NCBI RefSeq assembly: GCF_001299475.1
Contig: NZ_CYUJ01000003.1
Span: 686,409-750,408 of the forward strand
DNA length: 64,000 nt
Source: Neofamilia massiliensis
Lineage (GTDB): Bacteria > Bacillota > Clostridia > Tissierellales > Peptoniphilaceae
Reading direction: 5' to 3'
How positions within the stretch are numbered: position 1 is the stretch's first letter; every line of letters begins with the position of its first letter. Under the pieces are notes generated by a model that was given only the letters and a program-made list of their open reading frames with translations, did no database searches and was not told the origin of the DNA. The translations under genes and the position numbers were made by a program. Of this stretch, positions 25,068 through 34,199 are shown piece after piece.

Positions 25068-26075
25068 ATGGAAGAAAAGAGAAAGCTAAAACTTATTTTA
25101 ATTGCCTTTATTCTCCTGCTTGCTTTGGGGATTGTTGGCTACAAGTTTATTTTAAATGTTAGTTTTATTGATGCCTTGTATATGACTGTGATTACTATTT
25201 CCACTGTTGGCTTTGGCGAGGTGGGAACTACTAGTCATCTGTCTGAAATTTTTTCAGTTATCATGATTTTTTTAGGTGTTGGCATTGTTGGTTATGCCTT
25301 TACTACTATTGTTGCCATGTTTGTTGAAGGCAGGCTGGGAGATTTATGGAAGGGAAAGAAGATGAATAAGAAAATTTCTGCTTTGAAGGACCATTATATT
25401 ATTTGCGGCTCTGGCGAGCTGGCTGATGTTATTGTTGCTAAGTTTGCTCACGAAAATCTAGACTTTGTGGTTATTACTGACAGGGAAAGGGACCTTGAGG
25501 ATTATAGCCACGAAAATATTTTAGTTATTGAAGGTCATTCTACTGAGGAAGAGATCTTAGACCAGGCTGGAATTTTAAAGGCCAAGGGACTGATCTCCGC
25601 CTTAGAGTCTGAAGTGGACAACATTGTTACTGTGTTAACTGCCAGAAACTTAAACAAGGACATTTATATTATTGCAAATGCTACAAGCAAGTCTGGTTCT
25701 GACAAGCTTATGAAGGTTGGCGCAAACAAAACTCTGTCTGCCATAGAAATTTCTGGCAAGAGAATGGCATCTCTTATGATCAAACCTAATATTATTTCTT
25801 TTTTAGATGTTGTTACTAGGGTTGGCGATGTTGAGTTGGACCTAGAAGAGGTTGTGGTGAAAAAGGATTCTTATTTAGAAAACAAGACCCTGGCCCAGGC
25901 GCAGATCCCAAATAAGACTGGCCTTATTGTCCTTGCTATTAAAGATCACGCAAGTGGGGAGATGCTTTTTAATCCTCCTGCCAGCTATGATTTTAAACTT
26001 GGCGATGTTTTAATTGTCTTAGGCAGAGAGGACCAAGTCCAAAAACTTAGAGACCTAGGCGATGAAAGTCTTTAA
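25068..26075 (+). CDS. Potassium channel with RCK (TrkA-N) domain
   Basis: A 335-residue protein. It has two transmembrane helices (about 8-30 and 62-85) around a pore loop carrying the K+ selectivity filter TVGFGE at residues 46-51. A cytoplasmic RCK domain follows, with a Rossmann start HYIICGSGELADVIVAKFA near 108-126 and a TrkA-C-like part near the end (GEMLFNPPASYDFKLGDVLIVLG, in part). This is the MthK/Kch architecture: a ligand-gated K+ channel. CTAAGGAG precedes the ATG, and a TATAAT lies at 25031-25036. It is monocistronic and ends at a bidirectional terminator. Confidence 0.92.
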   Translation: MEEKRKLKLILIAFILLLALGIVGYKFILNVSFIDALYMTVITISTVGFGEVGTTSHLSEIFSVIMIFLGVGIVGYAFTTIVAMFVEGRLGDLWKGKKMNKKISALKDHYIICGSGELADVIVAKFAHENLDFVVITDRERDLEDYSHENILVIEGHSTEEEILDQAGILKAKGLISALESEVDNIVTVLTARNLNKDIYIIANATSKSGSDKLMKVGANKTLSAIEISGKRMASLMIKPNIISFLDVVTRVGDVELDLEEVVVKKDSYLENKTLAQAQIPNKTGLIVLAIKDHASGEMLFNPPASYDFKLGDVLIVLGREDQVQKLRDLGDESL

Positions 26076-26090
26076 AATTTTTCTCAATAC

Positions 26091-26126
26091 AAAAAAACTG
26101 TTGGTTTTTCTTCCAACAGTTTTTTA
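26091..26126. terminator. Bidirectional intrinsic terminator
   Basis: AAACTGTTGG-TTTTTCTT-CCAACAGTTT flanked by A-run and T-run lies between the convergent K+ channel and YkvI-like genes. Confidence 0.88.
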
Positions 26127-27383
26127 TTAATTTTCTTCTTCAAGATTTTCTTCTTGGTCTGCAAATTCTTCTTCTACTTTTTCTTCTATTTCTTCTATAA
26201 TTTTTTCGTCTTCAATTATTGATGACTCAGCTAGTTTTTCTAGCTTTCTTTGGTCTTTTTTATTAAAGTCCTTATCATCATCTAATTTTTTCCTAGTTAG
26301 GTCGGCCATTTTTTCTCTTTTTTTGTGTTCTCTTTTTATTTCTTCTTTTTCTTTTATCCAGGCGACTACTAAGACTACAACTAAAATCGATCCTATATAG
26401 CCAAGGATTGGATAGAGAATAGCCATTAACTTTTTAAAACCAAAAAACGAAAGTCCAAAACCTAAAAGAGTAAAAGCAACCAGGTTTATTTTAAATCTCT
26501 TTTCATTTGGGGCTAGTCTTTTTGCTGCCGAATAGAAAAGGGATATGGCAGTATTAAAGATCATGGCAAAAATTATTATAGACATTAACAGTCCAAGTGT
26601 TGGGTGTATTGACTTTAAAATTATTTGCATAGGAATGTCTGAGTCTTTTACTTGGCCAAGGGCGATAAAAGTTGTCAGCCCAATTAAGCCAGTTAAAAGG
26701 GCAACTAAGAATCCGCCTGTCCTTCCAATAAATCTAGCTTCTTTTGAGTCGGTGTTAGTTCCACCAAGGACAAAGGCCATGGATATACAAGACATCATAC
26801 ACATACCAAAATAGTTTATTGTTGATACAAAAACATTTGGAAGTGCTGGTGGCAGAGTTTTTCCTAGGGTGTCTAAGGCCTGAAAGTCTGGTCTTGGTCC
26901 AGTTAAAATAAAGATAGAGCCAATTATTGTAAATATTAATACCAGTGGCGTAAAAGATCCGATTATACCTGTCACCTTGTCAAAGTCTAACATTCCCACT
27001 ACTATTATTAAAATTGTACAAAGCAAAGACCCCATCCATTTTGCTAGACCAAATTGCTGGTTCAAAATCGATCCTGATCCTGCTATCATTACAAAGCCCA
27101 TTAAAAAACAATTTAAGATTAGGGCAAAATCCATAAACTTGGTCAAATATTTTTTCGAAACTTCTTCTAAAACGTCAATGTGACTTTCTGCAATAAAGTG
27201 GCTGCCCATTTGTAAAATTATGCCGCCAACAAAAATATGCAAAAGTCCAGCTACTCCTAGGCCAATGAGGCCACTTAGGCCAAAGGGTGCAAAGTACTGG
27301 ATAGATTCTTGGCCACTGGCAAGACCTGCTCCAGTTAGGACCCCAACATAGGCTAGGATTACACTTATTTTCTTTTTATTCAT
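26127..27383 (-). CDS. YkvI-like membrane transporter with charged C-terminal tail
   Basis: A 418-residue protein with about ten transmembrane helices beginning ISVILAYVGVLTGAGLASGQESIQYF, the typical start of YkvI-like members of the APC superfamily. GLASGQE is the unwound first helix where substrate and ion bind. The last 90 residues (about 330-418) are a hydrophilic, Lys/Glu-rich tail likely to be a cytoplasmic coiled coil. I start at the ATG at 27383 because GAGGAG is six bases upstream. The substrate is unknown; amino acids or similar solutes are a family-level guess. Confidence 0.85.
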   Translation of the reverse strand: MNKKKISVILAYVGVLTGAGLASGQESIQYFAPFGLSGLIGLGVAGLLHIFVGGIILQMGSHFIAESHIDVLEEVSKKYLTKFMDFALILNCFLMGFVMIAGSGSILNQQFGLAKWMGSLLCTILIIVVGMLDFDKVTGIIGSFTPLVLIFTIIGSIFILTGPRPDFQALDTLGKTLPPALPNVFVSTINYFGMCMMSCISMAFVLGGTNTDSKEARFIGRTGGFLVALLTGLIGLTTFIALGQVKDSDIPMQIILKSIHPTLGLLMSIIIFAMIFNTAISLFYSAAKRLAPNEKRFKINLVAFTLLGFGLSFFGFKKLMAILYPILGYIGSILVVVLVVAWIKEKEEIKREHKKREKMADLTRKKLDDDKDFNKKDQRKLEKLAESSIIEDEKIIEEIEEKVEEEFADQEENLEEEN

Positions 27384-27506
27384 TAAAACTCCTCTTGTTA
27401 TTTTCATTAACTTATCGTTCGTATTACAAAGTCACCATTATACTCAATAAAAAAAGTTTTTGCAAATTTGCCTTTGGCTTATTTTGGAAATAAAAGAATT
27501 ATTAAT

Positions 27507-27541
27507 GAAAAAACCTCTAAGAGTTTCCTAGAGGTTTTATA
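27507..27541 (-). terminator. Terminator of the dinB-rph-rdgB operon
   Basis: AAAACCTCTA-AGAGTTTCC-TAGAGGTTTT with A-rich left flank, 20 bp beyond the rdgB stop codon. Confidence 0.85.
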
Positions 27542-27560
27542 TAAATTCTAATTTTATTTT

Positions 27561-28163
27561 TTATTCCAGCTCTTTTAAATACTCAGCCAGTTTTATTAAA
27601 GCGTTATGCCTGTGGCTGATTCTGTTTTTTTCTTCTGGGTTCATTTGGCCTAGGCTGAGACTGTAGCCATCTGGGATAAAAAGTGGGTCGTAGCCGAAGC
27701 CTGATGATCCTCTTTCTTCTTCTGCGATTTTTCCTTCTAAGATTCCTTCTATAAAAACTGGGTCCTTGCCAGCTTGGACTAGGGCCATTACTGTTTTAAA
27801 TCTGGCTGTCCTTTTTTCTTCTGAGACATCTTCAAGTTCTTTTAAAAGTTTTTTCTTGTTGGCTTCATCGTCGTGGGCATCTCCTGCATAACGAGCTGAG
27901 TGAACTCCTGGTGCTCCGTCTAAAGCGTCTACAAAAAGTCCTGTGTCGTCTGCTAGGACCATATAGGATTCTGAAACTAAATTTCTTAGGGCCTGGGCCT
28001 TTAACAGGGCATTGCCTGCTAGGGTGTCTGCGTTTTCGTCTACGTCGAAGTTTCCGTCATAGACTTGGTCCCTGGCTAGGACTTCATAGCCTAGGTCTTT
28101 TAAGATCGCCTGAATTTCTTCTACTTTGTGGTTGTTGTTAGTTGCTAGTAGGATTTTTTTCAT
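27561..28163 (-). CDS. rdgB: XTP/dITP diphosphatase (non-canonical purine NTPase)
   Basis: A 200-residue Ham1/RdgB pyrophosphatase that removes dITP and XTP from the nucleotide pool. Signatures are LLATNNNHKVEEIQ at the N-terminus, LADDTGLFVDALDGAPGVHSARYAG in the middle and SGFGYDPLFIP near 150. I prefer the second ATG at 28163: GGAGG is nine bases upstream of it but only three from the ATG at 28169. The gene begins within the end of rph (26 bp overlap). The rph-rdgB arrangement is common in Bacillota. Confidence 0.94.
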   Translation of the reverse strand: MKKILLATNNNHKVEEIQAILKDLGYEVLARDQVYDGNFDVDENADTLAGNALLKAQALRNLVSESYMVLADDTGLFVDALDGAPGVHSARYAGDAHDDEANKKKLLKELEDVSEEKRTARFKTVMALVQAGKDPVFIEGILEGKIAEEERGSSGFGYDPLFIPDGYSLSLGQMNPEEKNRISHRHNALIKLAEYLKELE

Positions 28164-28896
28164 TTCCATAGTCCTCCAAATAATTTTCTAAGGCCAATTT
28201 TTGGTCTACAAAGATATCGTTAATTCCTTCTGTTGCCAGGTCTAGCATGGCTTTAAATTCGTCTTTATCAAAGGTTCCATTTTCTCCTGAGCTTTGGACT
28301 TCACAATATTTTCCTTGGTCGTTCATTACTACGTTCATATCAACTTGGGCCTGGGAGTCTTCTTGGTAGTTTAGGTCTAAGAGAATATCTCCATGGACTT
28401 TTCCTACTGATACTGCTCCTAGGAAATTTTTTATTGGAAATTTTTCTATAAGACCTTGTTCATAAAGTTTTTTCATTGCCAAGTATAGGGCAACAAAGGC
28501 TCCGTTTATTGCTGCACACCTGGTTCCTCCATCTGCTTGGATGACGTCAACATCTATCCAAATTGTCCTTTCGCCTATTAATTCTAAGTCGATGCAAGTT
28601 CTTAGAGACCTGCCAATTAGTCTTTGGATTTCTATACTTCTGCCATCTGCTTTTGGCCTAGTTGAGTCTCTTTGTTTTCTGGTGTTTGTTGAGCCTGGAA
28701 GCATGGCGTATTCTGCTGTCAGCCAGCCTTGGCCCTTATTTCTTAGCCAAAGGGGCACCTTGTCTTCTATCATGGCTGTACAAATAACCTTGGTCCTGCC
28801 CATTTCTATTAGGACTGATCCGTCTGGATTTTCTGTGTAGTTAGTTGTTAATACTATGCCTCTTAGGTCTTGGTTTTCTCTGTTGTCTGCTCTCAT
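28138..28896 (-). CDS. rph: Ribonuclease PH
   Basis: A 252-residue phosphorolytic 3'-5' exoribonuclease that trims tRNA precursors. It has the typical start MRADNRENQDLRGI, the segment STRPKADGRSIEIQRLIGRSLR (in part; arginines for phosphate and RNA contact) and the catalytic region WIDVDVIQADGGTRCAAING. The length is that of the standard family. AGAGAGG precedes the ATG. It lies 13 bp behind dinB and overlaps rdgB, so all three form one operon. Confidence 0.96.
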   Translation of the reverse strand: MRADNRENQDLRGIVLTTNYTENPDGSVLIEMGRTKVICTAMIEDKVPLWLRNKGQGWLTAEYAMLPGSTNTRKQRDSTRPKADGRSIEIQRLIGRSLRTCIDLELIGERTIWIDVDVIQADGGTRCAAINGAFVALYLAMKKLYEQGLIEKFPIKNFLGAVSVGKVHGDILLDLNYQEDSQAQVDMNVVMNDQGKYCEVQSSGENGTFDKDEFKAMLDLATEGINDIFVDQKLALENYLEDYGNEKNPTSN

Positions 28897-28909
28897 TTTT
28901 TACCTCTCT

Positions 28910-29959
28910 TTATAAAAAAGTCATTTGGACTATATGGTCATCTAATAAATTTCCAACTGTTAGGCCTAGCAGGCGAACTTGCCTGTCTAGTTTTAATTCT
29001 TTAAATAATTCTAGCCCCTGGTCGAAAATTTTTTCCTTGTCGTTGGTATAAAGGTCCATGGTCTTGGACCTGGTGTGAACTGAAAAGTCATCGTACTTTA
29101 ACTTTACAATTATTGTCTTTCCCTGGATTCGTTTTTCTTTTAGGTCTTCACTTACTTCTTCTGCAAATTTTTCTAGCATGTCTACTAAAAGTTTTTCGTT
29201 TCTAGTTGGTTCAAAGGTCCTCTCTGTTCCTAGGGACTTGCGTTTTGAATAAGGCTCAACTGGTCTGGGATCAATGCCTCGAATTCTTGCGTAAACATCT
29301 CTTCCTGCTTTGCCTAAAATTTTTACTAGGAAGTCTTCGTCTAAGGCCATTAGGTCCTTAACTGTTGTGACACCAAAACTTTTAAATCTCTCTTGGGACT
29401 TAGGGCCAATGCCGTAGACTTTTGACAGGGGAAAGGGATATAAAAATTCTGGCATCATATCTTCTGAAATTATTGTAAGTCCAGACGGCTTCTCATAGTC
29501 TGATGCAATTTTTGCTAGAAACTTGTTGTAGGAAATTCCAAAGGACATTGTAAGGCCAAGTTCTTCTTGAACTTTTTTTCTAATGTACTGGCAGGCTTCT
29601 AGGGAATTTATATCTAAGTCTTTCACATCTATAAAGGCCTCGTCAATTGAAAGTTTTTCTACCATATCTGTAAGTTCGTGGACTATATCAAAGACTTGCC
29701 TTGAAACTTGAGTGTAGTGGTCGTGCCTAACTGGAACTACAATTAAATCCTTGCAAAGTTGTCTAGCCATAAATAGGGGCATGGCCGAGTGGATGCCGTA
29801 CTTTCTCGCCTGGTAGTTGGCTGTTGTTACTATGCCACGGTTAGACCTACCTCCTACAACCATGGGCTTGCCTTTTAGTTTTGGATTATCTCTTTCTTCT
29901 ACTGATGCATAAAAGGCGTCCATGTCCATGTGAATTATATTTAATTTTTCTATGTCCAT
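28910..29959 (-). CDS. dinB: DNA polymerase IV (Y family)
   Basis: A 349-residue error-prone translesion polymerase. The catalytic motifs are HMDMDAFYASVEE (first metal-binding aspartates) and SIDEAFIDV (third acidic residue). The helix-hairpin-helix thumb YGIGPKSQERF and the little-finger domain (about 235-349) are present, the latter with RSLGTERTFE-like sequence. The C-terminus is VQMTFL without a clear clamp-binding QLxLF box. AGAGGTG precedes the ATG. It is the first gene of the dinB-rph-rdgB operon. No LexA-type box is evident in the short upstream region. Confidence 0.94.
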   Translation of the reverse strand: MDIEKLNIIHMDMDAFYASVEERDNPKLKGKPMVVGGRSNRGIVTTANYQARKYGIHSAMPLFMARQLCKDLIVVPVRHDHYTQVSRQVFDIVHELTDMVEKLSIDEAFIDVKDLDINSLEACQYIRKKVQEELGLTMSFGISYNKFLAKIASDYEKPSGLTIISEDMMPEFLYPFPLSKVYGIGPKSQERFKSFGVTTVKDLMALDEDFLVKILGKAGRDVYARIRGIDPRPVEPYSKRKSLGTERTFEPTRNEKLLVDMLEKFAEEVSEDLKEKRIQGKTIIVKLKYDDFSVHTRSKTMDLYTNDKEKIFDQGLELFKELKLDRQVRLLGLTVGNLLDDHIVQMTFL

Positions 29960-29989
29960 AGGTCACCTCTTTTAAATAAATTATAACAC

Positions 29990-30024
29990 AAAAAGAGCCT
30001 AGGGACAGCTGGTCTCTAGACTCT
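29990..30024 (-). terminator. Terminator after thrS
   Basis: AGAG-C-CTAGGGAC-AGCTG-GTCTCTAG-A-CTCT hairpin with AAAA to the left (U-run on minus transcripts), 7 bp past the thrS stop codon. Confidence 0.8.
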
Positions 30025-30030
30025 AAATAT

Positions 30031-31938
30031 TTATCTTTGTTTTTCTTCTACTTCTTTTTTTATTTTTTCTAGGAATTCGTCAATTTCTTGGACGCCTAGG
30101 TCGATGCCATCTCTAGCTCTAACAGAAATGTTTTTGCCTTCTACTTCTTTTTCTCCTACTACAAAGACATAAGGAATTTTTTGTAGTTGGCCATCTCTAA
30201 TTTTCTTGCCTAGCTTTTCGTCTCTTCTGTCTAGGTCAATTCTAAAGCCTGCATCTTTAAAAGTTTTTTCAACTTCTTCTGCATAAGGAAGGAACTTTTC
30301 TGATACTGGAATAACCCTTAGTTGAACTGGTGCCAACCAAAGTGGGAATTTTCCAGCAAAGTGTTCAATTAAAATTCCTAAAAATCTTTCAAAGGATCCA
30401 AGTAAAGCCCTGTGAAGCATTACTGGTCTTTCCTTTTCGCCTTTTTCGTTTATATAAGTTAGGTCAAAGTTTTCTGGTAATTGGAAGTCAAGTTGGATAG
30501 TTCCACATTGCCAAGTTCTGCCAATGGCGTCTTCTAATTGGAAGTCGATTTTTGGTCCATAAAAGGCTCCGTCGCCTTCGTTAATTTCGTAAGGGATGCC
30601 CTTTTCTTCCAAAGCTTTTTTCAAACTGTCTTCAGCTAGGTTCCAAGATTCTAAGTCACCCATATAGTCGTCTGGTCTTGTTGATACTTCAACGCTATAT
30701 TTAAAACCGAAAGTTCCGTATAGGTAGTCGGCAAGGTCAATCATCCTAAAGACTTCGTCTTTGATTTGAGACCTTAGGCAGTAAACGTGGGCATCGTCTT
30801 GGGTAAAGGCCCTAACTCTAAAGAGGCCATGAAGGGCTCCAGAAAGTTCGTGTCTGTGAACAAGGCCGTATTCAGCTAGTCTTATTGGTAGATCCCTATA
30901 AGAGTGAGGAGTAGAGCCGTAAACTATTACTGATCCTGGACAGTTCATTGGCTTTACTGCATAGTCGTTTTCGTCAATTTTTGTAAAGTACATATTTTCC
31001 TTGTAGTGGTCCCAGTGACCTGATTGGTGCCAAAGTCCTTCATTTAAAATAATTGGAGTTAGTATTTCTCCATAGCCGTTGTCAAGGAGAACTTGTCTCC
31101 ACCAGTCAAGTAAAGTGTTTCTTAGGACCATGCCATTTGGATGGTAAAATGGAAATCCTGGGCCTTCTTCGTGGAAGGAAAATAAATCTAGTTCCTTTCC
31201 TAGTTTTCTATGGTCTCTCTTTTCTGCCTCTGCTCTCATTTCTAAATATTCGTCTAGGTTCTTTTGCTTTTCAAAGGAAATTCCATAAATCCTTTGAAGC
31301 ATTTTATTTTTTGAATCTCCCCTCCAATAGGCTCCTGCTATTGAAAGTAGTTTTATGGCCTTGATCTTTTTAGTTGATTCAAGATGAGGTCCGCGACAAA
31401 GGTCTACAAAGTCGCCTAACTTGTAAAGAGAAATTTCTTCTCCCTCAGGCAGGTCAGAAATTAGCTCGTACTTGTAAGGGTCCTTGTCTTTAGGAAATCT
31501 CTCTAAGGCTTCTTCTCTTGAAATTACAATTTTTTCAACATCTAAATTTTCTCTGGCGATTTTCATTGCCTCTTTTTCAATTTTTTCTAGGTCGTCTTCT
31601 GTTAGTTTTTCGTCTAGGTCAATGTCGTAGTAAAAACCATCTGCTATCGCAGGTCCAATGGCAAACTTTGTTTGTGGATAAAGCCTTTGAAGGGCTGCTG
31701 CTAAAACGTGAGATGAAGTGTGCCAAAAAATTGCCTTGCCTTCTTTGTCAGCAAATTTTACAACTTTAAAGTCGCCGCCTTCTTTTATTGTGTCGTTCAT
31801 GCCTAGGATTTTTCCGTTTACAACAACGCCTAGAGCTTCTCTATATAGGCCCATGGATATATCTTGGACTGCTTCTTTGGCTAAAACTTCTGAATCGTAT
31901 TGTCTTTCAGATCCGTCTGGTAGTATTAATTTTATCAT
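30031..31938 (-). CDS. thrS: Threonyl-tRNA synthetase
   Basis: A 635-residue class II synthetase that charges tRNA-Thr. The N-terminal TGS domain (MIKLILPDGS onward, about 1-60) is followed by the editing domain with HTSSHVLAAAL (zinc/editing histidines). The catalytic core has FHEEGPGFPFYHPNGM, VKPMNCPGSV and MLHRALLGSFERFLGILIEH. The anticodon-binding domain ends the protein. I start at 31938, where AAGGAGG is well placed; the frame extends upstream into the T-box leader without a ribosome binding site. Expression is controlled by the threonine T-box upstream. Confidence 0.97.
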   Translation of the reverse strand: MIKLILPDGSERQYDSEVLAKEAVQDISMGLYREALGVVVNGKILGMNDTIKEGGDFKVVKFADKEGKAIFWHTSSHVLAAALQRLYPQTKFAIGPAIADGFYYDIDLDEKLTEDDLEKIEKEAMKIARENLDVEKIVISREEALERFPKDKDPYKYELISDLPEGEEISLYKLGDFVDLCRGPHLESTKKIKAIKLLSIAGAYWRGDSKNKMLQRIYGISFEKQKNLDEYLEMRAEAEKRDHRKLGKELDLFSFHEEGPGFPFYHPNGMVLRNTLLDWWRQVLLDNGYGEILTPIILNEGLWHQSGHWDHYKENMYFTKIDENDYAVKPMNCPGSVIVYGSTPHSYRDLPIRLAEYGLVHRHELSGALHGLFRVRAFTQDDAHVYCLRSQIKDEVFRMIDLADYLYGTFGFKYSVEVSTRPDDYMGDLESWNLAEDSLKKALEEKGIPYEINEGDGAFYGPKIDFQLEDAIGRTWQCGTIQLDFQLPENFDLTYINEKGEKERPVMLHRALLGSFERFLGILIEHFAGKFPLWLAPVQLRVIPVSEKFLPYAEEVEKTFKDAGFRIDLDRRDEKLGKKIRDGQLQKIPYVFVVGEKEVEGKNISVRARDGIDLGVQEIDEFLEKIKKEVEEKQR

Positions 31939-31962
31939 CTTGTCCTCCTTAAAAATTTTTAT

Positions 31963-32160
31963 AAAAAAAGTGCTAGTCATCCTCTAAAGGACGATTAGCA
32001 CCGTGGTTCCACCTTAATTACTTCTCATTTAAAACTATATCGCGTTACCGTAGCCCATTACGGCTAAGCTCAGGGTTAGTTTTCAACTAAGGACTTTAAA
32101 GATTTGCACCGACCATCTTCTCTCTAAAAAAGCTCTCTTAGCCTACTCGTCCCTTCATCG
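31963..32160 (-). promoter_or_regulatory. T-box riboswitch leader of thrS (threonine)
   Basis: On the minus strand the leader has the T-box sequence AAGGTGGAACCACGG (at 32001-32015), which pairs in the antiterminator. A competing terminator hairpin GTGCTA...TAGCAC (31970-32001) ends in a seven-U run. Upstream is a stem I region (5' AAGGGACGAGTAGG near 32143-32157) with AGAGAG and GGTGCAAATC segments. The likely specifier is in AACTAACC; both ACT and ACC are threonine codons, but I cannot decide which is displayed. Uncharged tRNA-Thr would permit readthrough into thrS. Confidence 0.9.
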
Positions 32161-32175
32161 CAAAGATTATCTTGT

Positions 32176-32204
32176 ATTATATCATTTTCTCTTTTTTTAT
32201 ACAA
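32176..32204 (-). promoter_or_regulatory. Promoter for thrS inside the end of hisS
   Basis: On the minus strand TTGTAT and TATAAT are separated by 17 bp. The -10 lies at the hisS stop codon and transcription would begin just before the T-box leader, so thrS can be transcribed separately from hisS. Confidence 0.75.
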
Positions 32205-33499
32205 GCAATTATTTCGTCAACAGAAAGTTTTTCTTGGTCGCCTGTTTCCATATTTCTAAGCATGTACTTGCCTTCATCAACTTCGTCTTGGCCAATTAAA
32301 ATTGTGTACTTGATATTTAGATCATCTGCATACTTCATTTTTTTGCCAAGTTTTCCTGCCTCTGCATTTATAAAGCCAGTAACCCCTTCTTTTCTCAAAG
32401 CTGATAGAAGTTCAATGGCGTTAGGTTCAAAGCCTTCAAATGGAATAATTAATAGGTCTGTTAGAATATTCTTTTCTGTCTTGATAATTCCAGCTTCTTG
32501 AAGTTGGTAGAAAAGTCTAGTTAAGCCAATTGAAATTCCAACTCCTGGTAGACTTTGTTTGGTATAGTGGGAGGCCAAGTTGTCATAGCGGCCGCCTGAA
32601 CAAATTGAACCAATTTCCGGGTGGTCATTTAATTTAGTTTCATAGACTGTTCCTGTGTAATAGTCTAGACCTCTAGCAATTGTAAGGTCAAATTCTGTAT
32701 TTGCTTCTGGCACATTAAATAGTTTTAAATATTCAAAAACTTTTTCTATTTCATCTAGTCCTTCTAAGAAAGTTTCGTTTTCTATATTTAAGTCCTTAAG
32801 GGCCTTAATTTTTTCTAAGTTTGATCCAGAGATTTCTAGGAATTTAATTATAGCTTCAATGCTAGAATCGTCTAGGCCAAGGTCTTTTAATTCTAATTTT
32901 ACATTTTCTAGGCCGATTTTTTCCATCTTATCAATAATTCTTAGAACATAAGTTGAGTCTTCAATGCCTAGGGACCCATAAAATCCCTTTAAAAGTTTTC
33001 TGTTGTTAATTCTAATTGTAAAGTCGCCAATTTCTAGATTTTTAAAGACATTATAAATTATTGCTGGAATTTCAGCATCGTTTATAATTGCAAGTTTTCT
33101 ATCTCCAATTATGTCAATATCACATTGGTAAAATTCTCTAAACCTGCCTCTTTGGTTTCTTTCGCCTCTATAAACCTTGGCGATGTGGTATCTTCTAAAT
33201 GGGAAGGAAAGTTCTGAATAATGTTGGGCCACATACCTAGCTAGGGGAACTGTTAGGTCAAAGCGCAAGGCTATGTCTGATTTTCCCTTTTCAAACCTGT
33301 AAACTTGTTTTTCTGTTTCTCCGCCACCCTTGGCTAAAAGCACGTCGGCCTTTTCCATTACTGGTGTGTCAAGTGGCAAGAAGCCAAAACTTTCGTAGGT
33401 CCTTCTTATTGTGTCCTTCATCTTGTTAAATTGGATTTGTTCTTGTGGAAGTAGTTCCATAAATCCTGCTAGTATTGATGGTTTTACTATATTAGTCAT
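32177..33499 (-). CDS. hisS: Histidyl-tRNA synthetase
   Basis: A 440-residue class II synthetase. Motif 2 is around YRGERNQRGRFREFYQCDIDIIG (in part). The histidine-A motif LDYYTGTVYE, with IARG before it, is near residue 290, and motif 3 GVGISIGLTRLF follows. The C-terminal anticodon-binding domain has LLIIPF. It is slightly longer than average for HisRS but all motifs are present. AGGAGG lies before the ATG, inside the end of the upstream DUF6873 gene (8 bp overlap). It is the last gene of ktrB-ktrA-trmH-DUF6873-hisS. Confidence 0.94.
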   Translation of the reverse strand: MTNIVKPSILAGFMELLPQEQIQFNKMKDTIRRTYESFGFLPLDTPVMEKADVLLAKGGGETEKQVYRFEKGKSDIALRFDLTVPLARYVAQHYSELSFPFRRYHIAKVYRGERNQRGRFREFYQCDIDIIGDRKLAIINDAEIPAIIYNVFKNLEIGDFTIRINNRKLLKGFYGSLGIEDSTYVLRIIDKMEKIGLENVKLELKDLGLDDSSIEAIIKFLEISGSNLEKIKALKDLNIENETFLEGLDEIEKVFEYLKLFNVPEANTEFDLTIARGLDYYTGTVYETKLNDHPEIGSICSGGRYDNLASHYTKQSLPGVGISIGLTRLFYQLQEAGIIKTEKNILTDLLIIPFEGFEPNAIELLSALRKEGVTGFINAEAGKLGKKMKYADDLNIKYTILIGQDEVDEGKYMLRNMETGDQEKLSVDEIIACIKKEKMI

Positions 33500-34199
33500 C
33501 TTTTCCTCCTTGTAAAAATATTAAACTGCCGTAATCTGCAAGTGGTTTCTTAGATAAAATTTTAAAATCAGTTTCATCTTCTTCTAGAAAATTTTTTATC
33601 TCCTCAAAGTCTGGATGTAAACTTGGGTCTCCAAGAAAATATACCGTGTCTTTAAAAGTCCCACTGGCTCCACCTATAAAGCCGTAGTTATAACCTGCAA
33701 GAGAAATGTTCCCTGGGGAAATTAAAAGTTTTTTTACTCCAGTAAGTTTTTTATAAATTCCCATGTCGGATGTGATTATTCCAGTTTTAGAGAACAAAAT
33801 ATTGCACTTGCTGTAGCCTTGGTTTATAGAAATTTCCCTTAGCTCTTTTGTCTTTATAAGTTTTTTAACTTCATCATCTGTGAATTTAAAATTGTGGATG
33901 GCCAGGGTCTCATTTGCTGCCAAGTTATAAGCTGAGTCACTAGGATACTTGTCTCCTAAGACAGTCCCACCTTTTCTTACTATTATACCATATTTTTCTA
34001 AAATATTTTTATAGTAGTCATAGACCTCTGGACTGGCGACAATAATTTCATCAGAGATTTTACAAACTTGGACATCTGGATGAGTTGAAAGAGCTCCACT
34101 TAGTTTTTCGCAATTTTTACTTGGAAGAAGAAAAAATCCAGAGGCAGATAATTTTTCAACTATTTCCTCTGGAAGTCTTTGGTCATATATACAAATCAA
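33492..34199 (-). CDS. DUF6873 family (guanidino-enzyme-like fold) protein
   Basis: A 235-residue protein that looks like the DUF6873 family, described as having the GME (amidinotransferase/dimethylargininase-like) fold. Segments are NETLAIHNFKFTDDEVKKL, GYSKCNILFSKTGIITSDMG and GFIGGASGTFKDTVYFLGD. A clear Cys-His-Glu catalytic triad cannot be confirmed by eye, though GYSKC holds a candidate cysteine. It overlaps trmH by 4 bp and hisS by 8 bp. Function is unknown. Its position in a translation-related operon may be only co-transcription. Confidence 0.7.
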   Translation of the reverse strand: MICIYDQRLPEEIVEKLSASGFFLLPSKNCEKLSGALSTHPDVQVCKISDEIIVASPEVYDYYKNILEKYGIIVRKGGTVLGDKYPSDSAYNLAANETLAIHNFKFTDDEVKKLIKTKELREISINQGYSKCNILFSKTGIITSDMGIYKKLTGVKKLLISPGNISLAGYNYGFIGGASGTFKDTVYFLGDPSLHPDFEEIKNFLEEDETDFKILSKKPLADYGSLIFLQGGKDD

